Below are positions 17,040 to 25,651 of a DNA stretch of 64,000 bases, in pieces (position 1 is the first letter of the stretch; each line of letters begins with the position of its first letter). Origin of the DNA: Saccharopolyspora erythraea (lineage in GTDB: Bacteria > Actinomycetota > Actinomycetes > Mycobacteriales > Pseudonocardiaceae); assembly GCF_018141105.1 (NCBI RefSeq), contig NZ_CP054839.1, positions 1,736,001 to 1,800,000 of the forward strand, in the 5' to 3' direction. The notes under the pieces are model-generated. The model saw nothing but the letters and a program-made list of their open reading frames with translations. It was not told the origin of the DNA and made no database searches. Made by a program: the position numbers and the translations under genes.

Positions 17040-18326
17040 TCAGGTCGTCGCGGGGGCCTCCGCCGGGCGCTGCGCGCGCACCAGCGGAATGATCAGCGCG
17101 GCCATCACCATCGTCGCGGCCATCATGACGAACGACGCCGCGGTGCCGCCGGTGGTGTCGTTGAGCCAGCCCACCAGGTAGGTCCCGAAGAACCCGCCGA
17201 CCGAGCCCGCCGTGTTCACGCACGCGATCCCGGCACCGGCGAAGTTCTTCGGCAGGATCTCGGCGACGTGGGCGAAGTAGGGCCCGTACGGCGCGTACAT
17301 CGCACCGCCGGCCACCACGAGCAGCGCGAACGCGGGCCAGAAGTTGTCGGGTCCCAGCAGGTACGACAGGTAGAAGCCGACGCCGCCGAACAGCAGCCAC
17401 GGCCACACGAACCGGGGGCGGCTGCCCGCGCGGTCCGAGAGCCGGGAGTTGAGCACCATCAGCAGGGCGGCGACGCCGAACGGGATCGCCGCGAGCAGCC
17501 CGCTCATCCCGATGCCCTGGCCGGTGCCCGCCGCCACGATGCTGGGCAGCCAGAACACCAGGCCGTAGACGCCGACGCTCCACAGCAGGTACTGCACGCT
17601 GAGCAGCACGACCGGCCGGGAGCGGAAGGCCGCCGCGAAGGTGCTCGCGGGTGTGGCCTGCGCGCGCTCGGCGTCCAGCGCGGCGATCACGCGCTGCTTC
17701 TCGCCGTCGTCGAGCCACTTCGCCTCGGCCGGGTGGTCCGACACCAGCGCGCGGAACACGAACGCCCACACCACCGCGGGCAGGCCCTCGATGATGAACA
17801 TCTCCCGCCAGCTCGTGAGCTCGACCAGGTAGCCGGAGACGGCGTTGAGCCACATCACGGTGATCGGGTTGCCGAGGATCAGGATCGCGTTCGCGCTACC
17901 GCGCTCGCCCTTGGTGAACCACCTGGCCAGGAACACCACCATCGCGGGCAGCACCGCCGCCTCGACCGCTCCGAGCAGGAAGCGCACCACGATCAGCAGC
18001 ACCGCGCTGTGCAGGAGTCCCTGCACGGCGGCCAGCAGCCCCCACGCGAGGGTGCACCAGAAGATCAGCCCGCGCACGCTGCGCCGCTCGGCGTAGAGGG
18101 TCCCGGGAATCTGGAAGACGCAGTAGCCGAGGAAGAACGACGCACCGATCAGCGAGGACATCGCGCCGGTGAGGACCAGCTCCTCCTTCATCCCGCCCGC
18201 GACGCCGATCGAGAAGTTGGAGCGGTCGAGGTAGGCCAGCGAGTAGGTCACGAACGCGACCGGCAGCAGGCGGAACCACCGCTGCCGCCCCAGCTCGGCG
18301 GGGCCGGTCGGTGCAGGTGCTGTCAC
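17040..18326 (-). CDS. MFS transporter, anion:cation symporter type
   Basis: Twelve-segment major facilitator protein of the ACS (anion:cation symporter) group, which imports organic acids such as galactonate, tartrate or aromatic acids. The first segment contains YSLAYLDRSNFSIGVAGG, with the family's Y-hDRxN pattern. Loop 2-3 is YAERRSVRGLIFW, and the characteristic LGAVEAAVLPAMVVFLARWF follows. The central cytoplasmic loop has DDGEKQRVIAALDAE. GTG at 18326 (VTAPAPTG) is preceded by AAGGGAGT. The substrate cannot be told from sequence. A divergent IclR regulator lies beyond an IS607 element, which suggests transporter and regulator were once adjacent. Confidence 0.87.
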   Translation of the reverse strand: MTAPAPTGPAELGRQRWFRLLPVAFVTYSLAYLDRSNFSIGVAGGMKEELVLTGAMSSLIGASFFLGYCVFQIPGTLYAERRSVRGLIFWCTLAWGLLAAVQGLLHSAVLLIVVRFLLGAVEAAVLPAMVVFLARWFTKGERGSANAILILGNPITVMWLNAVSGYLVELTSWREMFIIEGLPAVVWAFVFRALVSDHPAEAKWLDDGEKQRVIAALDAERAQATPASTFAAAFRSRPVVLLSVQYLLWSVGVYGLVFWLPSIVAAGTGQGIGMSGLLAAIPFGVAALLMVLNSRLSDRAGSRPRFVWPWLLFGGVGFYLSYLLGPDNFWPAFALLVVAGGAMYAPYGPYFAHVAEILPKNFAGAGIACVNTAGSVGGFFGTYLVGWLNDTTGGTAASFVMMAATMVMAALIIPLVRAQRPAEAPATT

Positions 18327-18463
18327 GGCGGACTCCCTTGTACGCCTTTGCGCTTCGATTGTTTTCCGCGATGCGGGAAGCTTTACTGTGTTGTGGAAGC
18401 CTAAGGACGAAGATCCAGGTCGGTCAACAGCTCTTCCAGAGGACACCGATCTGAGCAAAAATG

Positions 18464-18478
18464 TGACATTCTGTGTCA
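18464..18478. promoter_or_regulatory. Dyad upstream of the IS607 recombinase
   Basis: TGACA and TGTCA separated by 5 bp, followed by a -10-like CATACT (18477-18482) and the ATG at 18489. It is probably part of the tnpA promoter or left-end recognition region. Confidence 0.4.
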
Positions 18479-18488
18479 TACTGTACTC

Positions 18489-19064
18489 ATGAAACTAAAG
18501 GAGTGGGCACGTGAACAGGGCGTTTCCTATCGAACCGCGTTGAACTGGTTTCACGCAGGAACTCTGCCCGTGCCTGCTCGTCAGCTCCCGACCGGAACCA
18601 TCCTGGTGGAGACTCCGACCATGGATGTCGGCAAGACTGTGGCGTACTGCCGGGTTTCGTCGGCTGACCAGCGGGACGACCTGGAGCGGCAGGCCGGTCG
18701 TGTCGCTGAGGAATGCGGCAAGCGGGGCATCGCGCTCGACGGGACGGTGACTGAGGTCGGATCTGGGCTCGACGGGAGCCGTGCCAAGCTACGGAAGCTG
18801 CTCTCCGACCCAGCTGTGGCGAGGATCGTGGTAGAGCACCGCGATCGGCTCGCGCGGTTCGGTGTCGAAGATCTTGAAGCCGCGTTGGCCGCAACCGGGC
18901 GCGTTATCGTCGTGCTGAACGCCGGTGAGGTGAAAGACGACCTTGAGCGGGACATGGTTGAAGTCCTCGCCTCGATGTGTGCCCGGCTCTATGGTCGCCG
19001 CTCGGCACGTCGTCGTGCCGAGGCTGGAGTCCGTTGCGCCACCGCAGCCAAGGTGCCCGGGTGA
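18489..19064 (+). CDS. tnpA: IS607-family serine recombinase TnpA
   Basis: Site-specific serine recombinase of the IS607 type, 191 aa. The N-terminal helix-turn-helix is MerR-like (MKLKEWAREQGVSYRTALNW, about residues 1-45). The catalytic domain starts at TVAYCRVSSADQRDDLERQ (catalytic Ser in the RVSS segment) and continues through IVVEHRDRLARFG, the family's arginine-containing active-site segment. The C terminus, LYGRRSARRRAEA, is basic. IS607 recombinases move circular single elements with little target specificity. The stop codon overlaps the next start as GTGA, so tnpB is translationally coupled. The protein looks intact. Confidence 0.92.
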   Translation: MKLKEWAREQGVSYRTALNWFHAGTLPVPARQLPTGTILVETPTMDVGKTVAYCRVSSADQRDDLERQAGRVAEECGKRGIALDGTVTEVGSGLDGSRAKLRKLLSDPAVARIVVEHRDRLARFGVEDLEAALAATGRVIVVLNAGEVKDDLERDMVEVLASMCARLYGRRSARRRAEAGVRCATAAKVPG

Positions 19065-20449
19065 GCACGGTTTTGCAGGCGTACCGGTTCGCGCTCGACC
19101 CGAACACCACACAAGATGCGGCGTTGCGATCGCATTGTGGCGCGCAGCGGTTCGCGTTCAACTGGGGTCTTGCCCGGGTCAAGTCGAACCTTGGTCAGCG
19201 GGACGCCGAAGCTTCTTGCGGACTTGCCGCCGACGAGTTGATACCGCATGTCGGCTGGTCGGCTTACAGTCTTCGGAAGGACTGGAACCAGGCCAAGAAC
19301 CAGATTGCACCGTGGTGGGCCGAGAACTCCAAGGAGGCGTGTTCGTCGGGGTTGGCCAACCTCGCGAGCGCGCTGAAGATCTGGTCCGACTCGAAGTCTG
19401 GTAAGCGTCAGGACCGGAAGGTGGGATTCCCAAAGTTCAGAGGCAAGCGCGGCGGATTGTCATGTCGGTTCACCACCGGCAGCTTCGGCCTCGATGAAAG
19501 CGACCGGCGCCACGTGAAGCTGCCCCGCATCGGCACCGTACGCACCCATGAATCGACACGGAAGCTCGCCCGTCACGTCGGACGAGGCACCGCGCGCATC
19601 CGCTCGGCAACCGTGCCGTATCAGTCGGGCCGCTGGTTCGTGTCGTTTTCCGTAGAGATCGCCCGCACCGACCCCGCACCCGCCCAGCCACACACGGCGG
19701 TGGGTGTCGATCTCGGCGTGAAGTCGCTTGCGGTGCTTTCTACTGGCGAAATCGTCCCGAATCCGAAGCATCTCGAAGTCTCCCAGCGTGAACTGCGCAG
19801 GTTGCAGCGGCAGGCGTCGCGGCGTGTCGGCCCGGACAGGCGCGCCAATCAGAAGCCGTCGAACCGATGGCGCAAAACCCAAGCCCGCATCGAGAAACTT
19901 CACACCCGGATTGCCAACGCCCGGCGGGACGAGCTGAACAAGCTCACCACTCATCTAGTCCGCACCCACGGCGCGATCGTGCTCGAAGACCTCAATGTCT
20001 CCGGAATGATGCGGAACCGTCGAATCGCGCGGCACGTAGCAGGTGTCGGCATGGCCGAAATCCGGCGACAGATCGAATACAAAGCCGCGTGGGCTAAGGT
20101 GCACTGCCACATCGCCGACCGCTGGTACCCCTCGTCCAAAACGTGTTCGGACTGCGGCGGAGTGAAAGCCAAACTACGCCTATCCGAACGCACCTTCACC
20201 TGCGATCGGCGCGGAATGAGCATGGATCGTGACCTCAACGCCGCCCGCAACCTCGCGGCACTGGTTGAGACGTCCTCCCACAGCTGGTGGGCGACGGAAA
20301 ACGAGCCCGATGGAAACCCATACCAGACACCCTGTTCGGGCGCAGTGGGTACGGCCACGGGAAGACCACGGCCCGACGGCCGAGGCCAACGCCGCGCCGC
20401 AAGGCGACGGCTCAGGAACACTTCCACACATTGTCCTGAACGGCGATAA
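19061..20449 (+). CDS. tnpB: TnpB RNA-guided nuclease with damaged zinc finger
   Basis: TnpB, the OMEGA nuclease of IS605/IS607 elements and relative of Cas12, 462 aa. An N-terminal OrfB helix-turn-helix region (about residues 1-50) is followed by the wedge region and a RuvC fold whose three acidic positions are present: Asp in AVGVDLGVKSLAV, Glu in IVLEDLNVSGMM and Asp in MDRDLNAARNL. The zinc finger reads CSDCGGVK, then TFTCDRRG where the family has CxxC. The last Cys is Arg (codon CGC at 20210-20212), one transition from TGC. An extended low-complexity tail (about residues 405-462) probably overlaps the guide RNA. GTG at 19061 overlaps the tnpA stop. Confidence 0.9.
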   Translation: MSTVLQAYRFALDPNTTQDAALRSHCGAQRFAFNWGLARVKSNLGQRDAEASCGLAADELIPHVGWSAYSLRKDWNQAKNQIAPWWAENSKEACSSGLANLASALKIWSDSKSGKRQDRKVGFPKFRGKRGGLSCRFTTGSFGLDESDRRHVKLPRIGTVRTHESTRKLARHVGRGTARIRSATVPYQSGRWFVSFSVEIARTDPAPAQPHTAVGVDLGVKSLAVLSTGEIVPNPKHLEVSQRELRRLQRQASRRVGPDRRANQKPSNRWRKTQARIEKLHTRIANARRDELNKLTTHLVRTHGAIVLEDLNVSGMMRNRRIARHVAGVGMAEIRRQIEYKAAWAKVHCHIADRWYPSSKTCSDCGGVKAKLRLSERTFTCDRRGMSMDRDLNAARNLAALVETSSHSWWATENEPDGNPYQTPCSGAVGTATGRPRPDGRGQRRAARRRLRNTSTHCPERR

Positions 20450-20485
20450 CATCCGCGGCACCGGTCCACGACAGATTGGGGAAGC
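20270..20485 (+). ncRNA. Predicted omega/reRNA region at the tnpB 3' end
   Basis: In TnpB systems the guide RNA comes from the 3' end of tnpB and ends with bases beyond the element. Here that would cover the tnpB tail, where protein similarity fades and GC-rich stem-forming sequence appears (for example CCACGG and GGCCCGACGGCC near 20357-20385). Extent and fold were not computed. Confidence 0.35.
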
Positions 20486-21259
20486 GTGCCGGAAGCGCCC
20501 GACACCGCACCGCGCGGCGACATGGTGAGCAAGGCGCTGCGCCTGCTGGTCCTGCTCGGCGAGGCACCGCGCGGGATGACGCTGTCCGAACTGGCCAGAC
20601 GCGCCGGCTACCCGGTCAGCACCACGCACCGGCTGCTCACCTCGATCGCCCGCGAGGAGTTCGCGGTGCTCGACGAGGAGCGCCGCTGGAACCTCGGCCT
20701 CCGGCTGTTCGAGCTGGGCCAGCGCGTGCTGCACGCGCGCGGCTTCACCGAGCTGGCCACCCCGGTGCTGCGGCGGATCACCCGGGAGACCGGCGAGCCG
20801 ACGCTCATGGCCGTCCTCGACGGCCACAGCCAGCTCTACGTCCACTTCGTCGAGGGCACGCGGCAGGTGCAGATCACCGGCGAACCCGGCCGGCGCGGCC
20901 CGCTGCACGCCACCTCGATGGGCAAGTGCCTGATCGCCTTCGCCTCCGAGCAGGCCCGCGAGGAACTGCTCGAAACCGTGGAGCTGCCCGCGCTCGGCCC
21001 CAGGACCATCACCGACCGGCAGCGCTTCCGCGAGGAGGTCGAGCGGGTGCGCCGGGACGGGTACGCGATCGCCGACGAGGAGCACGAGGAGGGAATCCTC
21101 GCCATCGGCGTGCCGGTGCTCGACCCCGCCGGGATCGCGGTGGCCGCCGTGTCCAGCGCCGCACCCGCCTTCCGCAGCTCGGTCGAGGAACTCCGCTCGT
21201 ACCTCCCGCATCTGCGCCAGGCCGCGAAGGAACTGGCCGTCGGCCTGCCGCCGCGGTAG
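20486..21259 (+). CDS. IclR-family transcriptional regulator
   Basis: A 257-aa regulator. An N-terminal winged helix covers about residues 14-75 (KALRLLVLLGEAPRGMTLSE, RRAGYPVSTTHRLLTSI), and a C-terminal IclR effector domain covers about 90-255 (LHATSMGKCLIAF, YAIADEEHEEGILAIGVPV). These proteins usually control catabolic operons and bind the substrate. GTG at 20486 has GGGGAAG upstream. The IS607 right end must fall within 36 bp of this start, so the original promoter has probably been displaced and expression may now depend on the element. The likely former partner is the MFS transporter on the other side of the IS. Confidence 0.9.
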   Translation: MPEAPDTAPRGDMVSKALRLLVLLGEAPRGMTLSELARRAGYPVSTTHRLLTSIAREEFAVLDEERRWNLGLRLFELGQRVLHARGFTELATPVLRRITRETGEPTLMAVLDGHSQLYVHFVEGTRQVQITGEPGRRGPLHATSMGKCLIAFASEQAREELLETVELPALGPRTITDRQRFREEVERVRRDGYAIADEEHEEGILAIGVPVLDPAGIAVAAVSSAAPAFRSSVEELRSYLPHLRQAAKELAVGLPPR

Positions 21260-21313
21260 CCGCGGCGGCGAAACTCCGGCGGTGCGGCGGAAAAGCGTTC
21301 GGTAGCGCGACGA

Positions 21314-21343
21314 GCTGCCGCCGGGTGCGCGCCCGGCGGCAGC
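21314..21343. terminator. Terminator hairpin after the iclR gene
   Basis: Perfect 12-bp stem GCTGCCGCCGGG/CCCGGCGGCAGC (21314-21325 with 21332-21343) and a 6-nt loop, about 55 bp after the stop. The rest of the 352-bp gap to the next gene holds no convincing coding region. Confidence 0.75.
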
Positions 21344-21611
21344 CGGACCGTTGTGCCGCTGCCGCATCCGGACCGGTGTACTTCCGCCGCCCGATCCAGG
21401 GAACCCGATCAGGGCGAATACTTCACCGGACAAGGTGATCAGCGGATTTTCCCCGGCGGTCGCGTCGACCACGTCCCCTACATTGCAGCCTGTTGCGACG
21501 GCCGCCCCAGGCCAAAACCAGTTCCCGCGCCGCTTGCAGGCCTCCTCGTTCCTCCGGACTCCACCGCTGCCGAGCCGCACGGGACCGTCCGCACCCCAGG
21601 AGCTGCAGCAG

Positions 21612-23522
21612 ATGGCCGAAGACGCACCGACCACGACGGAACCGCCTGCGCCGCTTCGGCCGCAGAGACCTCGCAGCGGTGGGGTGCTGCTCGCCCACCG
21701 CACGTTCTTCGCCGGTCCGTCGACGCTGGCGCCCGACGAGCTGTACTCGCGGGCCCGCCGCGGCGCGGTGCTCCGGGAGCGCGAGCGGGTCACGCTGGAG
21801 CCGCACACCCGGCTCACCACCAACACCTACTTCGGCCGGTTCGCGGCCAGCCACTGGCAGCGCTGGACCGAGATCGGCGTCGTCGAGGTCACCGCGCTGG
21901 TCCACGGCGCGGGCCGGGTCTCGGTCGCGGCCTCCGACAGCTCCGGCGACCAGCGCACCGTCTCCACCACGGTGGTCGCCGGACCGGAGGAGCAGGCGGT
22001 GCGCCTGACCGCGCGCATCGACCGGTTCGTCGACGGCGGCGCGCTGTGGCTGGACGTGGAGACCGACGACGAGCAGGTGACCGTCGAGAACGTCCGCTGG
22101 CTGGTGCAGGCCCCGCGCGCCCCGCGCCCGACCGCGCTGGTGATCTCCACTCGCAACCGCCCCGACCACTGCGTCGACGCGCTGGTCGAGCTGGTCCGCG
22201 ACACCGAGCTGCTGGGCAGGCTCGACTCGGTACACGTGGTCGACCAGGGCGAGGACCGGGCCGAGGACCACCCGCGGTTCGGCTTCGTCAGCCGGGTGCT
22301 CGGCCCGAAGCTGCACTACCTCCGCCAGCAGAACCTCGGCATCGCGGGCGGTTTCTCGCGCGGCCTGGCCGAGAGCGTGCGCAGCCGGGGCCGGGTCAGC
22401 ACCCTGCTCATCGACGACGACGTGCGGCTGGAACCGGAGACGCTGTCGCGCCTGATGACCTTCGCCGCCTGCACCGCCGAACCTTCGCTGGTGGGCGGAC
22501 AGCTGCTGTGCGAGCTGCACCCCGACCAGCTCGACCCCGTGCTGGCGGGCTCGGGCCCGGACCTCACCGGTCTCGGCACGGCACCGGGCGGCGGCCCGGC
22601 CCCGCAGGTCGGCGGTCCGCCCCAGCACGGCCACGAACCGGGCGCCCCGGCCAGCGTGCTGCGCCGCACGCTGGACCGCAGGGAGGACGCGGCGTCCAAC
22701 GCCGGGTGGTGCTGCCTGGTCCCCTCCGAGGTGGCGGCCCGCATCGGCTACCCGCTGCCGTTCTTCCAGCAGTGGGACGACGTCGAGTTCGGGCTGCGCG
22801 CCCGCGCCGCCGGCTACCCCACGATCGCGCTGCCCGGCGCCGGGGTCTGGCACGGCGACTCCGGCTGGCGCAGCCAGGACGACCACGCCGGCTACTTCCA
22901 CCTGCGCAACGGCCTGATCACCGCGGGCCTGCACGGCGGGTTCGGGGTGGCGACGGTGGCCCGCCGGATGCTGGGCGCGCTCGTCGAGGACCTGGTGTCG
23001 ATGCGCTACGGCCTGGCCGCGACCCGCATCCGCGCGGTCGAGGACTTCCTGCGCGGGCCGGAAGGTCTCGACGACGGCGGGATCGAGGCGGCCGTGCTGG
23101 TCGCCAAGCTCCGCGCCGAGTTCCCGGAAACGCACTGCGTGCCCGCCGTGGAGGTGCCGGGCGAGGTGGCGCTGTGCGCCGCCGGTCCCGCCCCGCGCCG
23201 GCCGCGGCTGGCGATGCTGGCCCGCCTCGTCGCGCAGCTGTGCAACCGGCCCGCCGACAGCGCCGCGATCCAGGCCGCCGACGAGAAGTGGTGGCACGTC
23301 TCGCGGTTCCGCACCGCGGTCGTCACCGACCCGTCCCAGCGCGGCGTCCGCGTCCGCCGGTTCGACCGGGAGCTGATGCTGCGGCTGGGCAGGCGGAGCG
23401 CCCTGGTGCTGTGGCGGTTCCTGCGCCACGGCGCCAGGACCGCCCGCCGCTACCGCGAAACCGCGTCGACGCTGAGCAGCCCCGAGAACTGGGAGCGGCT
23501 GTTCAGCGGCCCGGCTCGCTGA
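21612..23522 (+). CDS. GlfT2-like galactofuranosyltransferase paralogue (GT2 family)
   Basis: Glycosyltransferase of the GlfT2 type, expected to add galactofuranose residues to the cell-wall galactan from UDP-Galf. The N-terminal beta-barrel domain (about residues 40-175) is followed by a GT-A fold: TALVISTRNRPDHC, the metal-binding DDD at residues 268-270 (LLIDDDVRLE), FFQQWDDVEFGLRARAAGYP at about 385-404, and GAGVWHGDSGW with the conserved His. The stretch that in the neighbouring paralogue reads LNLPARSQLHVMGE is here replaced by a Gly/Pro-rich insert. ATG at 21612 has AGGAG about 8 nt upstream. The 636-aa length matches mycobacterial GlfT2. It is probably co-transcribed with the next gene. 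Confidence 0.82.
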   Translation: MAEDAPTTTEPPAPLRPQRPRSGGVLLAHRTFFAGPSTLAPDELYSRARRGAVLRERERVTLEPHTRLTTNTYFGRFAASHWQRWTEIGVVEVTALVHGAGRVSVAASDSSGDQRTVSTTVVAGPEEQAVRLTARIDRFVDGGALWLDVETDDEQVTVENVRWLVQAPRAPRPTALVISTRNRPDHCVDALVELVRDTELLGRLDSVHVVDQGEDRAEDHPRFGFVSRVLGPKLHYLRQQNLGIAGGFSRGLAESVRSRGRVSTLLIDDDVRLEPETLSRLMTFAACTAEPSLVGGQLLCELHPDQLDPVLAGSGPDLTGLGTAPGGGPAPQVGGPPQHGHEPGAPASVLRRTLDRREDAASNAGWCCLVPSEVAARIGYPLPFFQQWDDVEFGLRARAAGYPTIALPGAGVWHGDSGWRSQDDHAGYFHLRNGLITAGLHGGFGVATVARRMLGALVEDLVSMRYGLAATRIRAVEDFLRGPEGLDDGGIEAAVLVAKLRAEFPETHCVPAVEVPGEVALCAAGPAPRRPRLAMLARLVAQLCNRPADSAAIQAADEKWWHVSRFRTAVVTDPSQRGVRVRRFDRELMLRLGRRSALVLWRFLRHGARTARRYRETASTLSSPENWERLFSGPAR

Positions 23523-23627
23523 GCCGGGTCCCCGCGGCGGACGCCGACCCGCCTGCCGGCTCCGCCGCCGCTGTTGTCCGCACCGACTCCTGATTTCCTC
23601 GCACCCGCCAAGGACTGGACGACGACC

Positions 23628-25601
23628 ATGCCCACCAACCTCGCCGACCACCGGGCCCAGCCGGACCCGGTCCCGGTCATCTCGCCACCCGCGCTGCTCC
23701 AGCGCATCGTCATGCCGCGCACCACCGACCCGATGGACGTCCGCGCGCTCTACTTCGACGAGTCCCCGCCGCCGACCCCCGGTGGCCGCGGCAAGCACCT
23801 GCGCCCGGTCGGCGCGCCCGCGCGCAACGCCCGCCCGCTCTCCCGCGGCTCGGTCCGCGTGCGGGAACGCAGCACGGTGTCGTTCTCGGCCTACTTCAAC
23901 GCGTTCCCGGCCGGCTACTGGCGCCGGTGGACCACGATCACCGCGATCCGGCTGAACCTGATGCTGGACGGCCCCGGCCGGGTGGACGTCTACCGGTCGC
24001 GGGCCGACGGCGGCCGGGTGCACGTGCGCAGCGCGCCGTTCGACGCACCCGGCGCGCACGAGCTCAACCTGATCCTGGAGCTGGGCCCGTTCGAGGACGG
24101 CGGCTGGTACTGGTTCGACATCACCACCGAGGACGACCCGGTGGTGCTGCACTCCGGCGGCTGGTACGCGCTGGTGCCGCCGCCCGGACGGGCGTCGATC
24201 GCACTGGGCATGCCGACGTTCAACCGCCCCGCCGACTGCGTCGCCACGCTGCGCGCGATCGCCGGGGACGAGATGCTGCGCGAGGTCGTGACCGCGCTGA
24301 TCATCCCGGACCAGGGTGCGGACAAGGTCTGCGACCAGGAGGGCTTCGGCGAGGTGCGGGAAGCGCTCGGCGACCGCCTGCGGATCGTCGACCAGCCCAA
24401 CCTCGGCGGCTCCGGCGGCTACGCGCGCATCATGTACGAGGCGCTGACCGCGACCGACTGCGAGCAGATCCTGTTCATGGACGACGACGTCCAGCTCGAA
24501 CCGGACGCGATCCTGCGGGCGCTGGCGTTCTCCCGGTTCGCCCGGCAGCCGATGCTGGTCGGCGGCCAGATGCTCAACCTGCCCGCGCGCTCGCAGCTGC
24601 ACGTGATGGGCGAGATCGTCGACCGCGGCGGGTTCGCGTGGCGGCACCACCCCGACACCAGGACCGACCACGACTTCGCCGAGCAGCCGCTGCGGCACAC
24701 GCCGTGGCTGCACAAGCGCGTCGACGTCGACTACAACGCCTGGTGGATGTGCATGATCCCGCGGGCGGTCGCCGAAGGGATCGGGCTGCCGCTGCCGCTG
24801 TTCATCAAGTGGGACGACGTGGAGTACGGGCTGCGGGCGGGTGCGGCCGGGTTCCCGACGGTCACGGTGCCCGGCATCGCGGTGTGGCACATGTCCTTCG
24901 CCGACAAGCACGACAGCCTGAACTGGCAGGAGTACTTCCTCACCCGCAACCAGCTGGTGGTGGCCGCCCTGCACGGCCCGCCGCGCCCGGCCGGGCTGCT
25001 GCTGGAGAGCCTCAGGATCAGCCTGCACCGGCTGCTGTCGATGGAGTACTCCACCGTCGCGCTGCGGGAGATGGCCGTGCGCGACTTCCTGGCCGGACCC
25101 GAGGCGCTGTTCGGCAAGCTGGAGACCGCGCTGCCCGAGGTCCGCGGGCGCGGCGGCGAGTTCGAGGACACCCGCATGCTGTGGTCGGCCGGCGACCTGC
25201 CGCCGGCGGCCGCGCGGTTCGCGGAGCCGGGGCAGACCGCGTCATCGGAACAGGGACGCACCAGTCCTGCGCTGAAGCTCGGCGGCCTGGTTCGCGGGAT
25301 CGTGCACAACCTGCTCCCCGTGGACCCGGAGAACCAGAAGCGCCCGCAGCACAACCTGACGTCGGCGCAGGCCCGTTGGACGGTGCTGTCGGCCCTGGAC
25401 ACCGTGACGGTGTCGTCCACCGACGGTCGCGGCGTGCGGCTGCTGCGGCGCGACCGCGAGCAGTTCTGGCAGTTGCTGGTGACGTCGCTGCGCCTGCACT
25501 TCACGCTGGCCAGGCGCTTTCCCGGGTTGCAGCGCCGCTACCTGGCGTCGTTCAAGCGGCTGACCGCCGTCGAGCGATGGAAGCGCGTTTTCGAGCAGTA
25601 G
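23628..25601 (+). CDS. glfT2: Galactofuranosyltransferase GlfT2
   Basis: Polymerising galactofuranosyltransferase of arabinogalactan synthesis, acting at the inner membrane face on the lipid-linked galactan. The N-terminal domain (about residues 30-190) contains VSFSAYFNAFPAGYWRRW. The GT-A domain has IALGMPTFNRPADC, LGGSGGYARIMYEAL, the DDD metal site at residues 285-287 (LFMDDDVQLEP), KWDDVEYGLRAGAAGFP with the catalytic acidic residues at about 396-397, and AVWHMSFADKHDS with the conserved His. The C-terminal helical domain ends RRYLASFKRLTAVERW. AAGGA stands 13 nt upstream of the ATG. The 657-aa length is near the mycobacterial enzyme (637). It is the more canonical of the two tandem copies. 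Confidence 0.9.
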   Translation: MPTNLADHRAQPDPVPVISPPALLQRIVMPRTTDPMDVRALYFDESPPPTPGGRGKHLRPVGAPARNARPLSRGSVRVRERSTVSFSAYFNAFPAGYWRRWTTITAIRLNLMLDGPGRVDVYRSRADGGRVHVRSAPFDAPGAHELNLILELGPFEDGGWYWFDITTEDDPVVLHSGGWYALVPPPGRASIALGMPTFNRPADCVATLRAIAGDEMLREVVTALIIPDQGADKVCDQEGFGEVREALGDRLRIVDQPNLGGSGGYARIMYEALTATDCEQILFMDDDVQLEPDAILRALAFSRFARQPMLVGGQMLNLPARSQLHVMGEIVDRGGFAWRHHPDTRTDHDFAEQPLRHTPWLHKRVDVDYNAWWMCMIPRAVAEGIGLPLPLFIKWDDVEYGLRAGAAGFPTVTVPGIAVWHMSFADKHDSLNWQEYFLTRNQLVVAALHGPPRPAGLLLESLRISLHRLLSMEYSTVALREMAVRDFLAGPEALFGKLETALPEVRGRGGEFEDTRMLWSAGDLPPAAARFAEPGQTASSEQGRTSPALKLGGLVRGIVHNLLPVDPENQKRPQHNLTSAQARWTVLSALDTVTVSSTDGRGVRLLRRDREQFWQLLVTSLRLHFTLARRFPGLQRRYLASFKRLTAVERWKRVFEQ

Positions 25602-25651
25602 CAGCGCTTTCCGCTGTGGCCGGGGTCCGCGGACCCCGGCCACAGCCGTGT

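Larger units (their letters stand above)
18440..20485 (+). mobile_element. IS607-family insertion sequence (tnpA-tnpB)
   Basis: Approximate extent of an IS607-type element: a MerR/serine-recombinase TnpA overlapping a TnpB nuclease gene by GTGA. The ends are estimates because IS607 elements lack terminal inverted repeats and target duplications. On the left, a dyad TGACA/TGTCA (18464-18478) just before tnpA may belong to the recombinase binding site or promoter. The right end must lie between the tnpB stop (20449) and the iclR ribosome binding site near 20475. Codon use is less G/C-extreme than in the neighbours, consistent with transfer. Confidence 0.75.

Noticed and set aside
21423-25028. 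Long open frame on the minus strand (about 1,200 codons)
   Set aside because: Antisense to the two GlfT2-type genes, which have clear domains and catalytic motifs.
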